Positions 28,872 through 36,981 of a stretch of 64,000 nucleotides of DNA are shown piece after piece (position 1 is the first letter of the stretch; each line of letters opens with the position of its first letter). Origin of the DNA: CAYNFH01 sp964396385 (GTDB lineage: Bacteria; Armatimonadota; Chthonomonadetes; Chthonomonadales; CAJBBX01); NCBI GenBank assembly GCA_964396385.1, contig CAYNFH010000002.1, positions 1 to 64,000 on the forward strand, in the 5' to 3' direction. The position numbers and the translations under genes are program-made. The notes beneath the pieces were generated by a model, which was given only the letters and a program-made list of their open reading frames with translations, searched no databases and was not told the DNA's origin.

Positions 28872-29843
28872 TCATGGCAACTTAAGGCCGGTGAAGGTCC
28901 AGAAGAAGAACGACAGCGTGTTCCCAAACTGATCGTACATCGCCCCGTCCAGAGCCAGGTCGACATTGGCGCCCGGCGGGCCCGCCGTAGATGCAAACGT
29001 GAACGTAACCGTATTCGTGGTGTGGTTGGGAAGCGAGAAGTCTACAGGAAGGGGCGTGAGCGGGGAGACCTCCGCGCCCAGGCCCACATCGTCGACCTGA
29101 AGGACTGGGATATTGTCGTTGCTAAAGTTGTTGAACCGTAGGTCCGCGGAGTACTTCCCGTCGGCGAGCCGCCGCAGACCGACCAGCCGGATGAAGAAGC
29201 CGGTATCCTGGGGTGAACCCTGGCTCTCCGTGACCTCGACGGCGAAAGACCCCGTGTTCCCGCGCCAGCCCCACTCGTCCATCGTTCCCAGAAGCAGCCT
29301 GGTGGCCCCATCCGGCACCACGACCTGCCTCAGTGTTCCTGACTGGGTCACTCCCGAGCCGATGAAAAAGACTTGCTGTGCGTCGGGGGCAATGCTCCCG
29401 TAGTCCCGATCGTCACGCGTGCTGAAGTCAAGACTGGTGGGCCGAGGCAACTGGTTGGGCTGGAAAGGCCCGAGGAAGACGCCGAGCAGAGAATTCATAG
29501 GAGCAATGATGTTGGAGTTGTCAAACTCCGGTCCGGCCTGGTGCGTTCCGACGCGCAGGGCATCTCCATCCGGCGGATCGTGAGGAATGCCACCTCCCGC
29601 GTCAACGGAGCCGGTGGCCGCGAAAGTCACGATGTCACCCGGGTTGACCGGGATGCCCGGCACCTGGATGGGCGATTCCGACGGAGCCGAGTCTCCCGCC
29701 CACGCCACCGTTCCGTTGGGCATTCCCGCCAACCATGGGTTTGCATAACCTGGCACGCGCACGTTGACCGTGATTTGGGCAAAGGCGATTTGTGTGGTGA
29801 GCAGGAGCAGAGTGAGTGTTAGCAACCGCCGCAACAGATTCAT
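28872..29843 (-). CDS. Secreted PA-IL-like (galactose-binding fold) protein
   Basis: A 323-residue exported protein. The ATG at 29843 has AAGGGG 8 bases upstream and starts the signal peptide MNLLRRLLTLTLLLLTTQIA. A longer frame to 29960 lacks a start context. Residues about 25-215 hold VPGYANPWLAGMPNG, the strand NPGDIVTFAATGSV, DPPDGD, and later VVVPDGATRLLLGTMDEW followed by GNTGSFAVEV. This order resembles LecA/PA-IL-type lectin sandwiches. The C-terminal 100 residues form another beta domain. Sugar binding is inferred. It is the first gene downstream of a dyad-bearing promoter at 30272-30318. Confidence 0.68.
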   Translation of the reverse strand: MNLLRRLLTLTLLLLTTQIAFAQITVNVRVPGYANPWLAGMPNGTVAWAGDSAPSESPIQVPGIPVNPGDIVTFAATGSVDAGGGIPHDPPDGDALRVGTHQAGPEFDNSNIIAPMNSLLGVFLGPFQPNQLPRPTSLDFSTRDDRDYGSIAPDAQQVFFIGSGVTQSGTLRQVVVPDGATRLLLGTMDEWGWRGNTGSFAVEVTESQGSPQDTGFFIRLVGLRRLADGKYSADLRFNNFSNDNIPVLQVDDVGLGAEVSPLTPLPVDFSLPNHTTNTVTFTFASTAGPPGANVDLALDGAMYDQFGNTLSFFFWTFTGLKLP

Positions 29844-30271
29844 CGTCTGGTCCCCTTCTAGTGTGTAGGTCGGGACGCGTGGCGCGGCCATGCATCCGCC
29901 ACTCGCTGCAGGGCAGCATCCGAGGCAGGAGGGTTGAGGCACGGGGCCACGCGCCGGCAATGAGTGGAGTTGCCCGCCCGGTCCGGCGTCTGGGCCGGAG
30001 CATCGCGCGGGAGGAGGCTATGAGAGAACTGGCGGCGCCAACACTTCAGACCGCAGGCGTCGCACCCGTACAACTTCCTAAGCTATGTCGGCCACTATAC
30101 CGGGAGCAGGGCTCCAGTTGCTGTTTTTCACCGCACTTTCACCCGAGCGCCCGGCACTAGGGGAACGGTGAAGAACTGGTGAATTCTAGGCGAACCGCGC
30201 GCTCGCCAGCGGGCCGGCGCCTGTTCGTCTGCTGGGGCTCCTGGAGCTGGCCTCCTAAACAGGCATGGCAC
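29844..30271 (-). other. Long leader between the second dyad promoter and the PA-IL-like gene
   Basis: About 420 bases separate the sigma70 promoter at 30272-30300 from the next minus-strand start at 29843. I see no convincing gene; the short frames are arginine- and proline-rich shadows. The region could be an untranslated leader, or an additional promoter may lie within it. Confidence 0.4.
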
Positions 30272-30300
30272 AATATAAGCCTCCGCTCGCCTCCTGTCAA
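30272..30300 (-). promoter_or_regulatory. Sigma70-type promoter reading toward the secreted-protein genes
   Basis: On the minus strand TTGACA (30300-30295) and TATATT (30277-30272) are exactly 17 bases apart. The promoter begins 42 bases beyond the LuxR-type gene stop and overlaps the 20-bp dyad at 30299-30318. The region around it resembles the promoter at 32019-32047 over about 65 bases, including CTCYTRAACAGGC. Confidence 0.75.
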
Positions 30301-30318
30301 TGAGTATTTACACCCATT
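30299..30318. promoter_or_regulatory. Lux-box-like 20-bp dyad, copy 2
   Basis: The top strand reads AATGAGTATTTACACCCATT: the same sequence as copy 1 at 32046-32065 with one change (GGGT to GAGT). The half-sites are AATGRGT and ACCCATT around a 6-base centre. It overlaps the -35 element by two bases, the position from which LuxR-type activators recruit polymerase. Confidence 0.7.
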
Positions 30319-30341
30319 TCTTGGCAGGCTGGGCACGTTCC

Positions 30342-31973
30342 TCACGCCGTGTACCCGCACACCCAGAGCCGGCCGGCGTTGCCTGACGCGGCGCTGGTGG
30401 GGACGAGGCCGGGTGACAAGGGCAGTCGGGACTGGACCTCTCCGGCGGGAGTCAGGACCGCGATCTCCCGTGTCCGGGAGCAGGGCACGTAGAGCCTGCC
30501 CTCGGAATCGACCGACAGGCGACATTCGTCGAGGCCGGTAAGCGGCACGGACCGAACAAACTGGCCGTTCACATCGAACTGCTCCACCATCCGGTCCCCT
30601 TCCCGTCGCGCCACGGCGTACACGTGGCCGGCAGAGTTCACGGTCAGGCCGAGGTAGTGCCAGCCGGGGTCCGGCCCCGTTATGGCGCCCGCCGGTGTGC
30701 CGTCCGGGTCCCAGATCCGTATTAAGCCGGGCGTGAAGTCGCCAGGTGCTCCATAGATGCGGCCATCTGGCCCTACGGAGACCTGGAAGTACCAGCCGTC
30801 TATGAACCGGCGCACCGTGGTGCCGCCGTCCTCGAACGCCAGGATCGCATTTGTCAGCCAGCCCGATGTCGCCAGGAGCCGCCCGTCCGCATGGAATGCA
30901 AGGCTCAGCGGGCCCACCAGCCGGATCCCGATCTCCGATCCGCCGGTGAACGTCCGGACGTACTCCCCACCCGGGGTGGACTCCGTAATTGCTCCGCGGC
31001 TAAGCCCGTCCTGCGGATGCAGGTCGTGCGCGACCAGGAGATTGCCGGGCTTGAAACCGTGCTCCGCGGCACGGTCCGGTACGACCGCGATGCTCCGCGC
31101 TGCCTCAATGACCTCCTGGCCGAACACGCGTAGGATGCGGCCATCTGGTCGCAGCTCGCATATCGCGCCGCGCGGCCACTCACGGGGCGCGTCGCCATGG
31201 ACCTGCCGCTCCATCGCCGCGCTCACCATCAGCAAGAACAGACCAAGCGCGGCGATAGGTGCGGCCCGACCGGTCTTAATCGGCGGCCTCATCTCCAGCG
31301 CCGTGGCGCAGAACGCCCGCAAGGGCTGGACGCCGCGCTCGTGCCGGCGCGACCTCTCGAGCGACATATCCAGTCCGTCCGGGTCGTGGTACCCCAGCTC
31401 TCTGGCGCGGGCAGCCGCCTGGATGGGACCCCGCACGCCGAGCTTGCGGTAGATGTTCCCGACGTGGCGGTCCACCGTTCGCGGGGCGATGTCCAGGAGC
31501 ACCGCAATGTCGGCGTGCGGTTTGCCGGACGTGAGTTGCCACAGCACCTCGAGTTCGCGGCTGGACAGGAAAGGATGGCCCGCGCAGTCCGGCATCGGGG
31601 CCGGCCGCTCGCGCGGGAAGAGACTTCGAAAGAGAAACGCTAAGGCATCGCCGCTACCGAGCGATTCAGGCAGGCCCAGGATCTGCTCTGCCAGCACGCC
31701 GCCGGAGCCCAGCAGCCCGCCGATGTCCTCCGCGATACGCAGGAGCGGCTGCAGGTCACCGGCCGGTTCCGGTGCGTCCAGCGGTTGAGCGTGCTGGACC
31801 TTGAGCGTGCCTGTGCCTACCACCGGCGCGGCGAGGGCCTCGGCGGCCAGCAGGATGGTGGTGAGCTGGCCGCGCTGCGCCGCCGTGGGGCCGGTGTAGG
31901 CGGGCGGTAGCTGCACCGGCTCGGAATCGGCTGGACGGGACTTCTGGGTGGAGCGCGTGTGACGCCTGCTCAT
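30342..31973 (-). CDS. Membrane-anchored LuxR/GerE-type regulator with C-terminal extracytoplasmic beta-propeller
   Basis: A 543-residue protein. Residues about 135-195 are a LuxR HTH (LSSRELEVLWQLTSGKPHAD, then TVDRHVGNIYRKLGV). A single membrane segment (APIAALGLFLLMVSAAM, about 238-254) has a positive inner flank. Residues 260-543 form an NHL/SMP-30-like propeller with repeats such as GPDGRIYGAPGDFTPG and VDSEGRLYVPC. The N-terminal 130 residues are helical and unassigned. HTH first, membrane, then external sensor is the ToxR/CadC plan, unusual for a LuxR HTH. The ATG has AAAGGAG 9 bases upstream. Two identical-style dyads at 30299 and 32046 suggest autoregulation and control of the secreted cluster. 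Confidence 0.82.
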   Translation of the reverse strand: MSRRHTRSTQKSRPADSEPVQLPPAYTGPTAAQRGQLTTILLAAEALAAPVVGTGTLKVQHAQPLDAPEPAGDLQPLLRIAEDIGGLLGSGGVLAEQILGLPESLGSGDALAFLFRSLFPRERPAPMPDCAGHPFLSSRELEVLWQLTSGKPHADIAVLLDIAPRTVDRHVGNIYRKLGVRGPIQAAARARELGYHDPDGLDMSLERSRRHERGVQPLRAFCATALEMRPPIKTGRAAPIAALGLFLLMVSAAMERQVHGDAPREWPRGAICELRPDGRILRVFGQEVIEAARSIAVVPDRAAEHGFKPGNLLVAHDLHPQDGLSRGAITESTPGGEYVRTFTGGSEIGIRLVGPLSLAFHADGRLLATSGWLTNAILAFEDGGTTVRRFIDGWYFQVSVGPDGRIYGAPGDFTPGLIRIWDPDGTPAGAITGPDPGWHYLGLTVNSAGHVYAVARREGDRMVEQFDVNGQFVRSVPLTGLDECRLSVDSEGRLYVPCSRTREIAVLTPAGEVQSRLPLSPGLVPTSAASGNAGRLWVCGYTA

Positions 31974-32018
31974 CCGCTGGAGCTCCTTTGTCGTGGTCTC
32001 TTGAACAGGCGCAGCCTC

Positions 32019-32047
32019 ATTATCGTGCCCGGCCTGCGTTGCGTCAA
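32019..32047 (-). promoter_or_regulatory. Sigma70-type promoter of the LuxR-type regulator
   Basis: Minus strand TTGACG (32047-32042), 17 bases, GATAAT (32024-32019). Transcription should start near 32012, about 40 bases before the ATG at 31973. The dyad 32046-32065 is centred about 43 bases upstream of that point. Confidence 0.8.
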
Positions 32048-32065
32048 TGGGTATTTACACCCATT
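32046..32065. promoter_or_regulatory. Lux-box-like 20-bp dyad, copy 1
   Basis: AATGGGT-ATTTAC-ACCCATT is a perfect 7-bp inverted repeat with a 6-base centre. It lies in the gap between the regulator gene and the divergent XisI-like gene and overlaps the regulator's -35 element. Length, symmetry and position match classical lux boxes. The binding protein is inferred to be the adjacent LuxR-type regulator. Confidence 0.75.
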
Positions 32066-32108
32066 TTTGTGGCGCTTGGCCGCGAATCCTGGCAGAACCG
32101 CGGCGCGG

Positions 32109-32137
32109 TTGACTTTTGCGCCGGGCGGCCCTAAGAT
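32109..32137 (+). promoter_or_regulatory. Sigma70-type promoter of the XisI-like gene
   Basis: Plus strand TTGACT (32109-32114), 17 bases, TAAGAT (32132-32137). The ATG at 32222 lies about 78 bases downstream of the expected start. The promoter is divergent from the regulator promoter and about 45 bases from the dyad. Confidence 0.7.
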
Positions 32138-32221
32138 TCCATGCAGGGCGGAGCCGAGACGGGAGGAAGCGCAGGGTGTCGAAGAGGGACGTCTACCACG
32201 AGGTATAGAAGAGGTCGCCGA

Positions 32222-32557
32222 ATGGATCGAATGAGGAACTATACGGCAATCGTACGAAGTGTCTTGCGAGAACTAGCGGATCGCTTTCCGCCTAACGACG
32301 ACGTAACCGCCGAGCTCATACTGGATGATGCCGCCGGTCACTACGAGCTGATGCTCGTGGGATGGGAAGGTGATGACCGTGTCCACGGCTGCGTGGTTCA
32401 CATGGACGTGCGCGATGGCAAGGTCTGGATCCAGCATGACGGAACGGAGGACGGCCTCGCGAGCGATCTGGTGGCCGGGGGCATTCCCAAGGACCACATC
32501 GTGCTCGCCGTCCACCCTTCCTACGAGCGACCCTACACGGGCCACGCCGTCGCCTGA
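32222..32557 (+). CDS. XisI-like protein (fdxN element excision controlling factor family)
   Basis: A 111-residue protein matching the XisI family along its length: YTAIVRSVLRELADRFPP, HYELMLVGWEGDDRVHGCVV, HMDVRDGKVWIQHDGTEDGL, and VAGGIPKDHIVLAVHPSYER. In Anabaena XisI, with XisH, controls excision of the fdxN element, but most homologues lie far from any excision element and their role is unknown. No XisH-like gene or recombinase is in this window. The ATG at 32222 has GAGG 7 bases upstream; ATG 32231 is an alternative. A hairpin follows the stop. Confidence 0.88.
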   Translation: MDRMRNYTAIVRSVLRELADRFPPNDDVTAELILDDAAGHYELMLVGWEGDDRVHGCVVHMDVRDGKVWIQHDGTEDGLASDLVAGGIPKDHIVLAVHPSYERPYTGHAVA

Positions 32558-32568
32558 AGCAGAGAGAA

Positions 32569-32592
32569 AGGGCGGCCCAACCGGGCCGCCCT
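32569..32592. terminator. Bidirectional terminator hairpin
   Basis: AGGGCGGCCC-AACC-GGGCCGCCCT is a perfect 10-bp stem with a tetraloop between the convergent XisI-like gene and the giant-protein gene. It is followed by short T-rich tracts on both strands. Confidence 0.75.
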
Positions 32593-32629
32593 CATATTTG
32601 CGATTCCTGAACCCCGAACCTTGAACCCT

Positions 32630-34471
32630 CTATTGGAGCGGTATGGCGTCCGCGAAGACGAGGCGGCGCGTGGCCTCCGGGTTCGAGGGGCTCCAGCCGC
32701 CGTCTAGGACCTCGAACTCCTGGATCACCAGCCGGTAGTTGCTCTTGTCTCCGGGCAGCGTGATGTTTCCACGGTAGTTGGCGGGAGAGCCGCCGTCGTC
32801 CTTCAACTCGATTGGATCGATTCCCGCCGCCGGCACCCAGCCGATGGTTGGGCCGGTCTGCCCGGCCAGAGCGTTAGGCGCAGAGGCGCCGAGGTTTGCC
32901 GCCGTATTCGGTTGCTTGGTCTCGATGATCACCACCACCTCCGCCCGACCGCGCTTCGGCGTTTGAGAAACCACGCCGGTGAAGGTCACGGCCACCTGGT
33001 CTGCTGTGCCGCCCGGCACCGGCGCCAGCGTCACGCTTCGCTCCGGAGTGAGCTGGATAAAGTCCGCGCGCACCACCTTGGAGAGATGGCAGTCGTTCAC
33101 CGCGTACGGCTGGTACCGCGCCAGCGCCAGCCGCACAAAGGGCGTGTACTGCTCCGGCATCTTGATCTCGATGTCGCAGTACCAGAGGTCCCGCGTGGGG
33201 TCGTACTTCACGTCGTGCGGCGCGATGTTCACCGCGAAGTTGTAGTTGTCCGCCAGCTCCGCAAGCGTGTACTTCGGCGCCTGCGGCAGAATGCCGGGGT
33301 TGATGCGGATGATACTGGTGGGAGCGGGCGACGGCTTGACCTGCATAACGGTTGACCTCGGAATGGCCAGCCGCAGCAGCGGCTTCGACGCGGGGGCGGG
33401 CGCCGGAGCGGGCGCCGCAGGCTGCTTCATGAGCGTGACCGCCTTCACCAGGGTCAGTACCAGCGGCGGCTTGTCGCCGGCAAGAGACTGGACCGCCAGC
33501 GGGAAGTCTCCCACCCCCAGCTCGGCGTTCCGCGCAGGAGCGGTGTTCCAAATCGGGTCCTTGCCCCAGAGCGTCACATACGGCTCCAGCGTGGGATTGA
33601 CAGCGGCGGCCGGCAGCAGTCCCCCTGTGGGCGCCAGAAGTACCGCCAGCTTCTCGTCGTCGCCGGAGGAGTACCAGGGCCGATCCAGGTAGATTCGGAG
33701 CCCGCCTCCGGATCGCTTGGTGGCGTTGGCGCTGCGCTCCCACTTGAACTGCGGCACGATGTACAGCAGGCTCGGCGCGTCCGGCCGCTTGGAGCTCGGC
33801 ACGTGCAGGTCCACCGTGGCGGAAGGCCTCTGAAAGTCCGTGGGCTGCAGGTTCTTATCGGCGAAGAACTGCGGATACCGGGTGGTTGCCACGCAGGAGT
33901 AGGTCACCTTCCGGTGCTTAGTGTCGTGGAACTCGTGTCGGAAGCCGTTGGCCGAGTCGGGAGGAAGCACAAGCTGCTTCTGACCGTAGAACACCTGGGT
34001 CTCAAATGCCACGGACTGTCCCGGCACCTGGAGCGGAGGCCCCGCGGCGCGCAGGTCCACCCACTCCGTCCACGTGCCGCCGATGTTAATCTTCTGCGTG
34101 CTGTTGCCGTGGACGTACAGGTTGTCATCGGCCAGGATGGCATATGTATCGCCCACCGCCCGTCCGGCCCGGAAGTTGGGGCCGAACTTGGGTGGATCGA
34201 TGGGCTGCTGAACGGCGTGAACAATAGTAATCTGCCGGTAGGGCGTGAACATCCAGTGCTGGCCGGAGCCCGCCAACTGGCGGAGCTGGTCCATTCGAGG
34301 CGCCGCGATACCCTCCTCCAGCAGCCACCGGTAGAGCCCCATGCTGGTGACGGCATTCGGGTCCATTACGGAGCTGATCAGCACGTTCTCGTGCATCTCG
34401 CCCTTGGGTACGGAGACCGTCAGCACGCGGGCCGCCGGGTCCCACCTGGGCGGAGCCGAGCCCTCCACCAC
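32630..34471 (-). CDS. C-terminal part of an amber-interrupted giant protein (613 aa)
   Basis: This frame continues the protein encoded at 34487-36880 in the same reading frame after a single TAG. The nominal GTG start at 34471 has no ribosome binding site, and five sense codons (PFLIQ) lie between it and the TAG. So it is almost certainly the rest of one ~1416-residue protein. It contains a proline/alanine hinge (PAAPAPAPAPA), then the motif SIIRINPGI, which recurs as SIIKINPGI in the Tat-exported giant protein. It also has a conserved-looking LALARYQPYAVNDCHLSKVV segment and a C-terminal EFEVLDGG strand. No family is recognised. It may now be untranslated. Confidence 0.7.
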   Translation of the reverse strand: MVEGSAPPRWDPAARVLTVSVPKGEMHENVLISSVMDPNAVTSMGLYRWLLEEGIAAPRMDQLRQLAGSGQHWMFTPYRQITIVHAVQQPIDPPKFGPNFRAGRAVGDTYAILADDNLYVHGNSTQKINIGGTWTEWVDLRAAGPPLQVPGQSVAFETQVFYGQKQLVLPPDSANGFRHEFHDTKHRKVTYSCVATTRYPQFFADKNLQPTDFQRPSATVDLHVPSSKRPDAPSLLYIVPQFKWERSANATKRSGGGLRIYLDRPWYSSGDDEKLAVLLAPTGGLLPAAAVNPTLEPYVTLWGKDPIWNTAPARNAELGVGDFPLAVQSLAGDKPPLVLTLVKAVTLMKQPAAPAPAPAPASKPLLRLAIPRSTVMQVKPSPAPTSIIRINPGILPQAPKYTLAELADNYNFAVNIAPHDVKYDPTRDLWYCDIEIKMPEQYTPFVRLALARYQPYAVNDCHLSKVVRADFIQLTPERSVTLAPVPGGTADQVAVTFTGVVSQTPKRGRAEVVVIIETKQPNTAANLGASAPNALAGQTGPTIGWVPAAGIDPIELKDDGGSPANYRGNITLPGDKSNYRLVIQEFEVLDGGWSPSNPEATRRLVFADAIPLQ

Positions 34472-34486
34472 CTGGATCAGGAACGG

Positions 34487-34489
34487 CTA
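34487..34489 (-). other. In-frame TAG codon interrupting the giant protein
   Basis: The minus strand reads GACGCG-TAG-CCGTTC, giving WFDA-stop-PFLIQ. Frames on both sides are identical (34489 to 34471 is 18 bases). A single base change from TAC or TAT (Tyr) would restore the reading. Confidence 0.85.
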
Positions 34490-36880
34490 CGCGTCGAACC
34501 AGATCGAAGCCGCATCGAAGGTCACCACCTGCACGGCCATCTGTGCTCCCGCCGGCAGGTTGCGCAGCGACACTCCGGTGACTATCGGGTCGGGAAGGTA
34601 AGGCAGGGCGGTGAGCTGGCCGGAAGGGATGATCACCGGCTTCTCACCGCGCACCGGGTCCGCGGTCATCTTGCTCTTATCCAGGTCGCGCAGAGTGCCC
34701 TCATGGGTAGAGAGCACCGTGTAGGTCTTGTTGCCCTTGGAGTCCTGGAGCATGGTGTTCGGGCCATCGAACTTGCCGTACTGCTCCGCGGTCATCTGGT
34801 CCGATACGGGCGGTGTGACGTAACGGCGCGTGTCCGGCTCCAGCGTGGGCGTGTTGTAGTTGCTGCGGATCACGAGGGTATCGACCGATTCGGCCGGCTT
34901 CGGGTCCGCACAGTAGGTAAGGTCCGGCGAGCCCAGCGGGTTGTACCGGCCGTACAGGTAGTCGCCCGTAGCCACATTGGCGGCGTTGGCCTGGGGCGAG
35001 TCCATGGCCAAAGTGTTGCCGGCCAGATCCACGATTCGGGCACGAATGCGGTAGGTTGTGCCGTACCGCAGGCGAGGAAGGGATCCTGGGGGCACCGTAA
35101 AGGTGGGCACGACCTTTATGCCCGTTGAAGCTGTGTTGGCCGCCGGATCGTACTTCGTCATCTGGCCCTTGTTGTCCAGGGACTTGCCGGGCCGCTCCAC
35201 CGCCAGGCTCCAGCCGGTCCAGCGGATGATGGCGTCGTTGACGAATAGCTCTTTGGTATTGGGGTCACTGGAAGCGGCGAGCTGAATGAAGCCTTCGTCC
35301 GTCACGCCGGAGATGGGTGGCGCGCTCGGGTCTATGAACTTGTAGGTGCCCGTGCGCTGGCATACGGAGTGCCACTTCTTGGTCTGATTGTCCCAAACGT
35401 CCACGGCGTAGCCGCGCACGAGGTCGGATGCATAAAGGATCTTTTCACCGGCTACCGCGCTGGCGGGCTCGACCGCTCCGCCTATTCTCGGCCGAAGGAG
35501 CTGCCTGGCAGCCCCTGGCCGCACTGCGCCTGCGACCGGCGCCTCTACGACGGCCGTTCGGAGAATGTTCCTGTTGCCGATGATGCCGGCCTCAAGCTCA
35601 AGCGCCCTCTTGAAACCGAAGTACGTGAACTTGGCCCGTTCGTTCTTCGTCACGGCCAGACCGGAAGCGTAGATCGCCGGAAGCCCCTGCTCGTCTACGG
35701 GCTCCTGGTTGGCCATCGCCAGGATGGCGGCCTTCTGCGAGACCTTCATCAACTGTGCGACTGTCGGGCTGAACGTCTGGACCTGGTCCGGCGAACAGAG
35801 CCCGTGCCTGACAGCCATGTCCCTAAACGCGATGGTCTGCCGCTCGGAGCGGAGCAACTTACGCTCCATCCGCCGCTGGAGCATGGTGCTAAACTCGATG
35901 AGGTTTAGCGCCGCCCCCTCCACGTCCAAACTGATGAGCTGATAGTTGGGAGGGCTCAGAACCAGCATCCCGCTCTTCACGTCGCTGCCCGCCGGGTCCG
36001 GCGCGGGCAGGAAGGCCGGCATCTCGATGGCGGTCTTGGGCGTCGTGTTCGTTGTTGCTGCGGGAGCGGTCACCTCCACGTTCACGGTGGAAGCCGCGGG
36101 CGCGGTTGGGGGAAGCGTAAACTCCAGGTCGATGACCAGTCCGACGCGGCGCATGATCACCGGCAGAGAGCCGAGAGAGGCTACCTGCTGATGGAAGTCG
36201 AGCACGGGCGGCGCTGGCTTCGGCGTTACTTTCCGGATGGCCGAGCCGGCCGATGCCTGGCGAACGAAGAAGCCCTTCACCGCCGCGAAATTCAGCCTGG
36301 CCGCATCGGCGTTGATCTGGCCGTTCTGCAGAATCGGCGTTTTGGCCATGAAGATGTTCTTCTGGACCGTGGTGTGGATCTCCGTGAACAGCTTTTCCTC
36401 GGGCGTAGGCTCACTGGGCGAGGCGTCCAGGCCGCCATAGTAGCCAATGGGCGCCAGGTACGCCTGGGTGGTCAGGATTTCCGTGGGCGGGGGCGCCTCC
36501 GGGTGCTGTTCCGCCACCTGCGCGTACTGCTTGCGTATGAATCCGTGCACCTCGGCCACATCGTACGAATGGATGGGCTTGGCCGTGTTGTCCACGAAGT
36601 TGAAGGAGTTAACCGGCGTGCTGGCGGGGAACAGCGCCTTCCAGTACTGGCTGCTGGGCTTGTCGCCCACCACCGTCGCCGGAGTCACGGTATTGCCGTA
36701 GCGCACCGTCCACTTCTGCGTAGCCAGCGTAGCCGGCCAGTCCAGAAAGCTGGGAAACTCCGCCAGCGTGGTTGTCTTCGCATTTCCGGTCAGCCGTGGT
36801 GAGACCAGGACCGAAACCTGGAGCTTACCGTTCTTAACGCCGTTCGGCACGGCCGTCCATATTATCGTCTGCGAGCTCAT
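34487..36880 (-). CDS. N-terminal part of an amber-interrupted giant uncharacterised protein (797 aa)
   Basis: Starts MSSQTIIWTAVPNGVKNGKL with GGAG 6 bases before the ATG. There is no signal peptide. It contains VSVLVSPRLTG and EFPSFLDWPATLATQKWTV near the start, a long helical segment (LQRRMERKLLRSERQTIAF, about 360), and a later beta-rich domain with VVDVWDNQTKKWHSV-like and RYGTTYRIRARIVDLAGN phrases resembling Ig/fibronectin strands. It lies 101 bases downstream of the Tat-exported giant gene on the same strand, probably in one operon. I cannot assign a function. It ends at TAG 34487, after which the same frame continues. Confidence 0.75.
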   Translation of the reverse strand: MSSQTIIWTAVPNGVKNGKLQVSVLVSPRLTGNAKTTTLAEFPSFLDWPATLATQKWTVRYGNTVTPATVVGDKPSSQYWKALFPASTPVNSFNFVDNTAKPIHSYDVAEVHGFIRKQYAQVAEQHPEAPPPTEILTTQAYLAPIGYYGGLDASPSEPTPEEKLFTEIHTTVQKNIFMAKTPILQNGQINADAARLNFAAVKGFFVRQASAGSAIRKVTPKPAPPVLDFHQQVASLGSLPVIMRRVGLVIDLEFTLPPTAPAASTVNVEVTAPAATTNTTPKTAIEMPAFLPAPDPAGSDVKSGMLVLSPPNYQLISLDVEGAALNLIEFSTMLQRRMERKLLRSERQTIAFRDMAVRHGLCSPDQVQTFSPTVAQLMKVSQKAAILAMANQEPVDEQGLPAIYASGLAVTKNERAKFTYFGFKRALELEAGIIGNRNILRTAVVEAPVAGAVRPGAARQLLRPRIGGAVEPASAVAGEKILYASDLVRGYAVDVWDNQTKKWHSVCQRTGTYKFIDPSAPPISGVTDEGFIQLAASSDPNTKELFVNDAIIRWTGWSLAVERPGKSLDNKGQMTKYDPAANTASTGIKVVPTFTVPPGSLPRLRYGTTYRIRARIVDLAGNTLAMDSPQANAANVATGDYLYGRYNPLGSPDLTYCADPKPAESVDTLVIRSNYNTPTLEPDTRRYVTPPVSDQMTAEQYGKFDGPNTMLQDSKGNKTYTVLSTHEGTLRDLDKSKMTADPVRGEKPVIIPSGQLTALPYLPDPIVTGVSLRNLPAGAQMAVQVVTFDAASIWFDA

Positions 36881-36891
36881 AGTTATCTCCG

Positions 36892-36981
36892 TTGAACAGC
36901 TCTACCACCTCCCCCAACCCCTCCTTGGTAAGGAGGGGGAACTCCCTCCCCTTCGCAAGGGGAGGGTTGGGGTGGGGTGTG
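36892..36981. repeat. G/C-rich double palindrome between the two giant genes
   Basis: TCCTTGGTAAGGA, followed by CCCTCCCCTTCGCAAGGGGA and a flanking CCCCCAACCCC arm facing GGTTGGGGTGGGG. This nested hairpin element is of a type often dispersed in GC-rich genomes. Here it could attenuate or stabilise the operon mRNA. Confidence 0.65.

Noticed and set aside
30296..32066. Direct repeats flanking the LuxR-type gene as ends of a mobile element
   Set aside because: The conserved bases coincide exactly with dyads overlapping -35 elements of two good promoters. There is no transposase or integrase and no target duplication.
32222..32557. XisI-like gene as a sign of an excisable DNA element here
   Set aside because: No XisH, recombinase or matching attachment repeats. 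The family is mostly found away from such elements.
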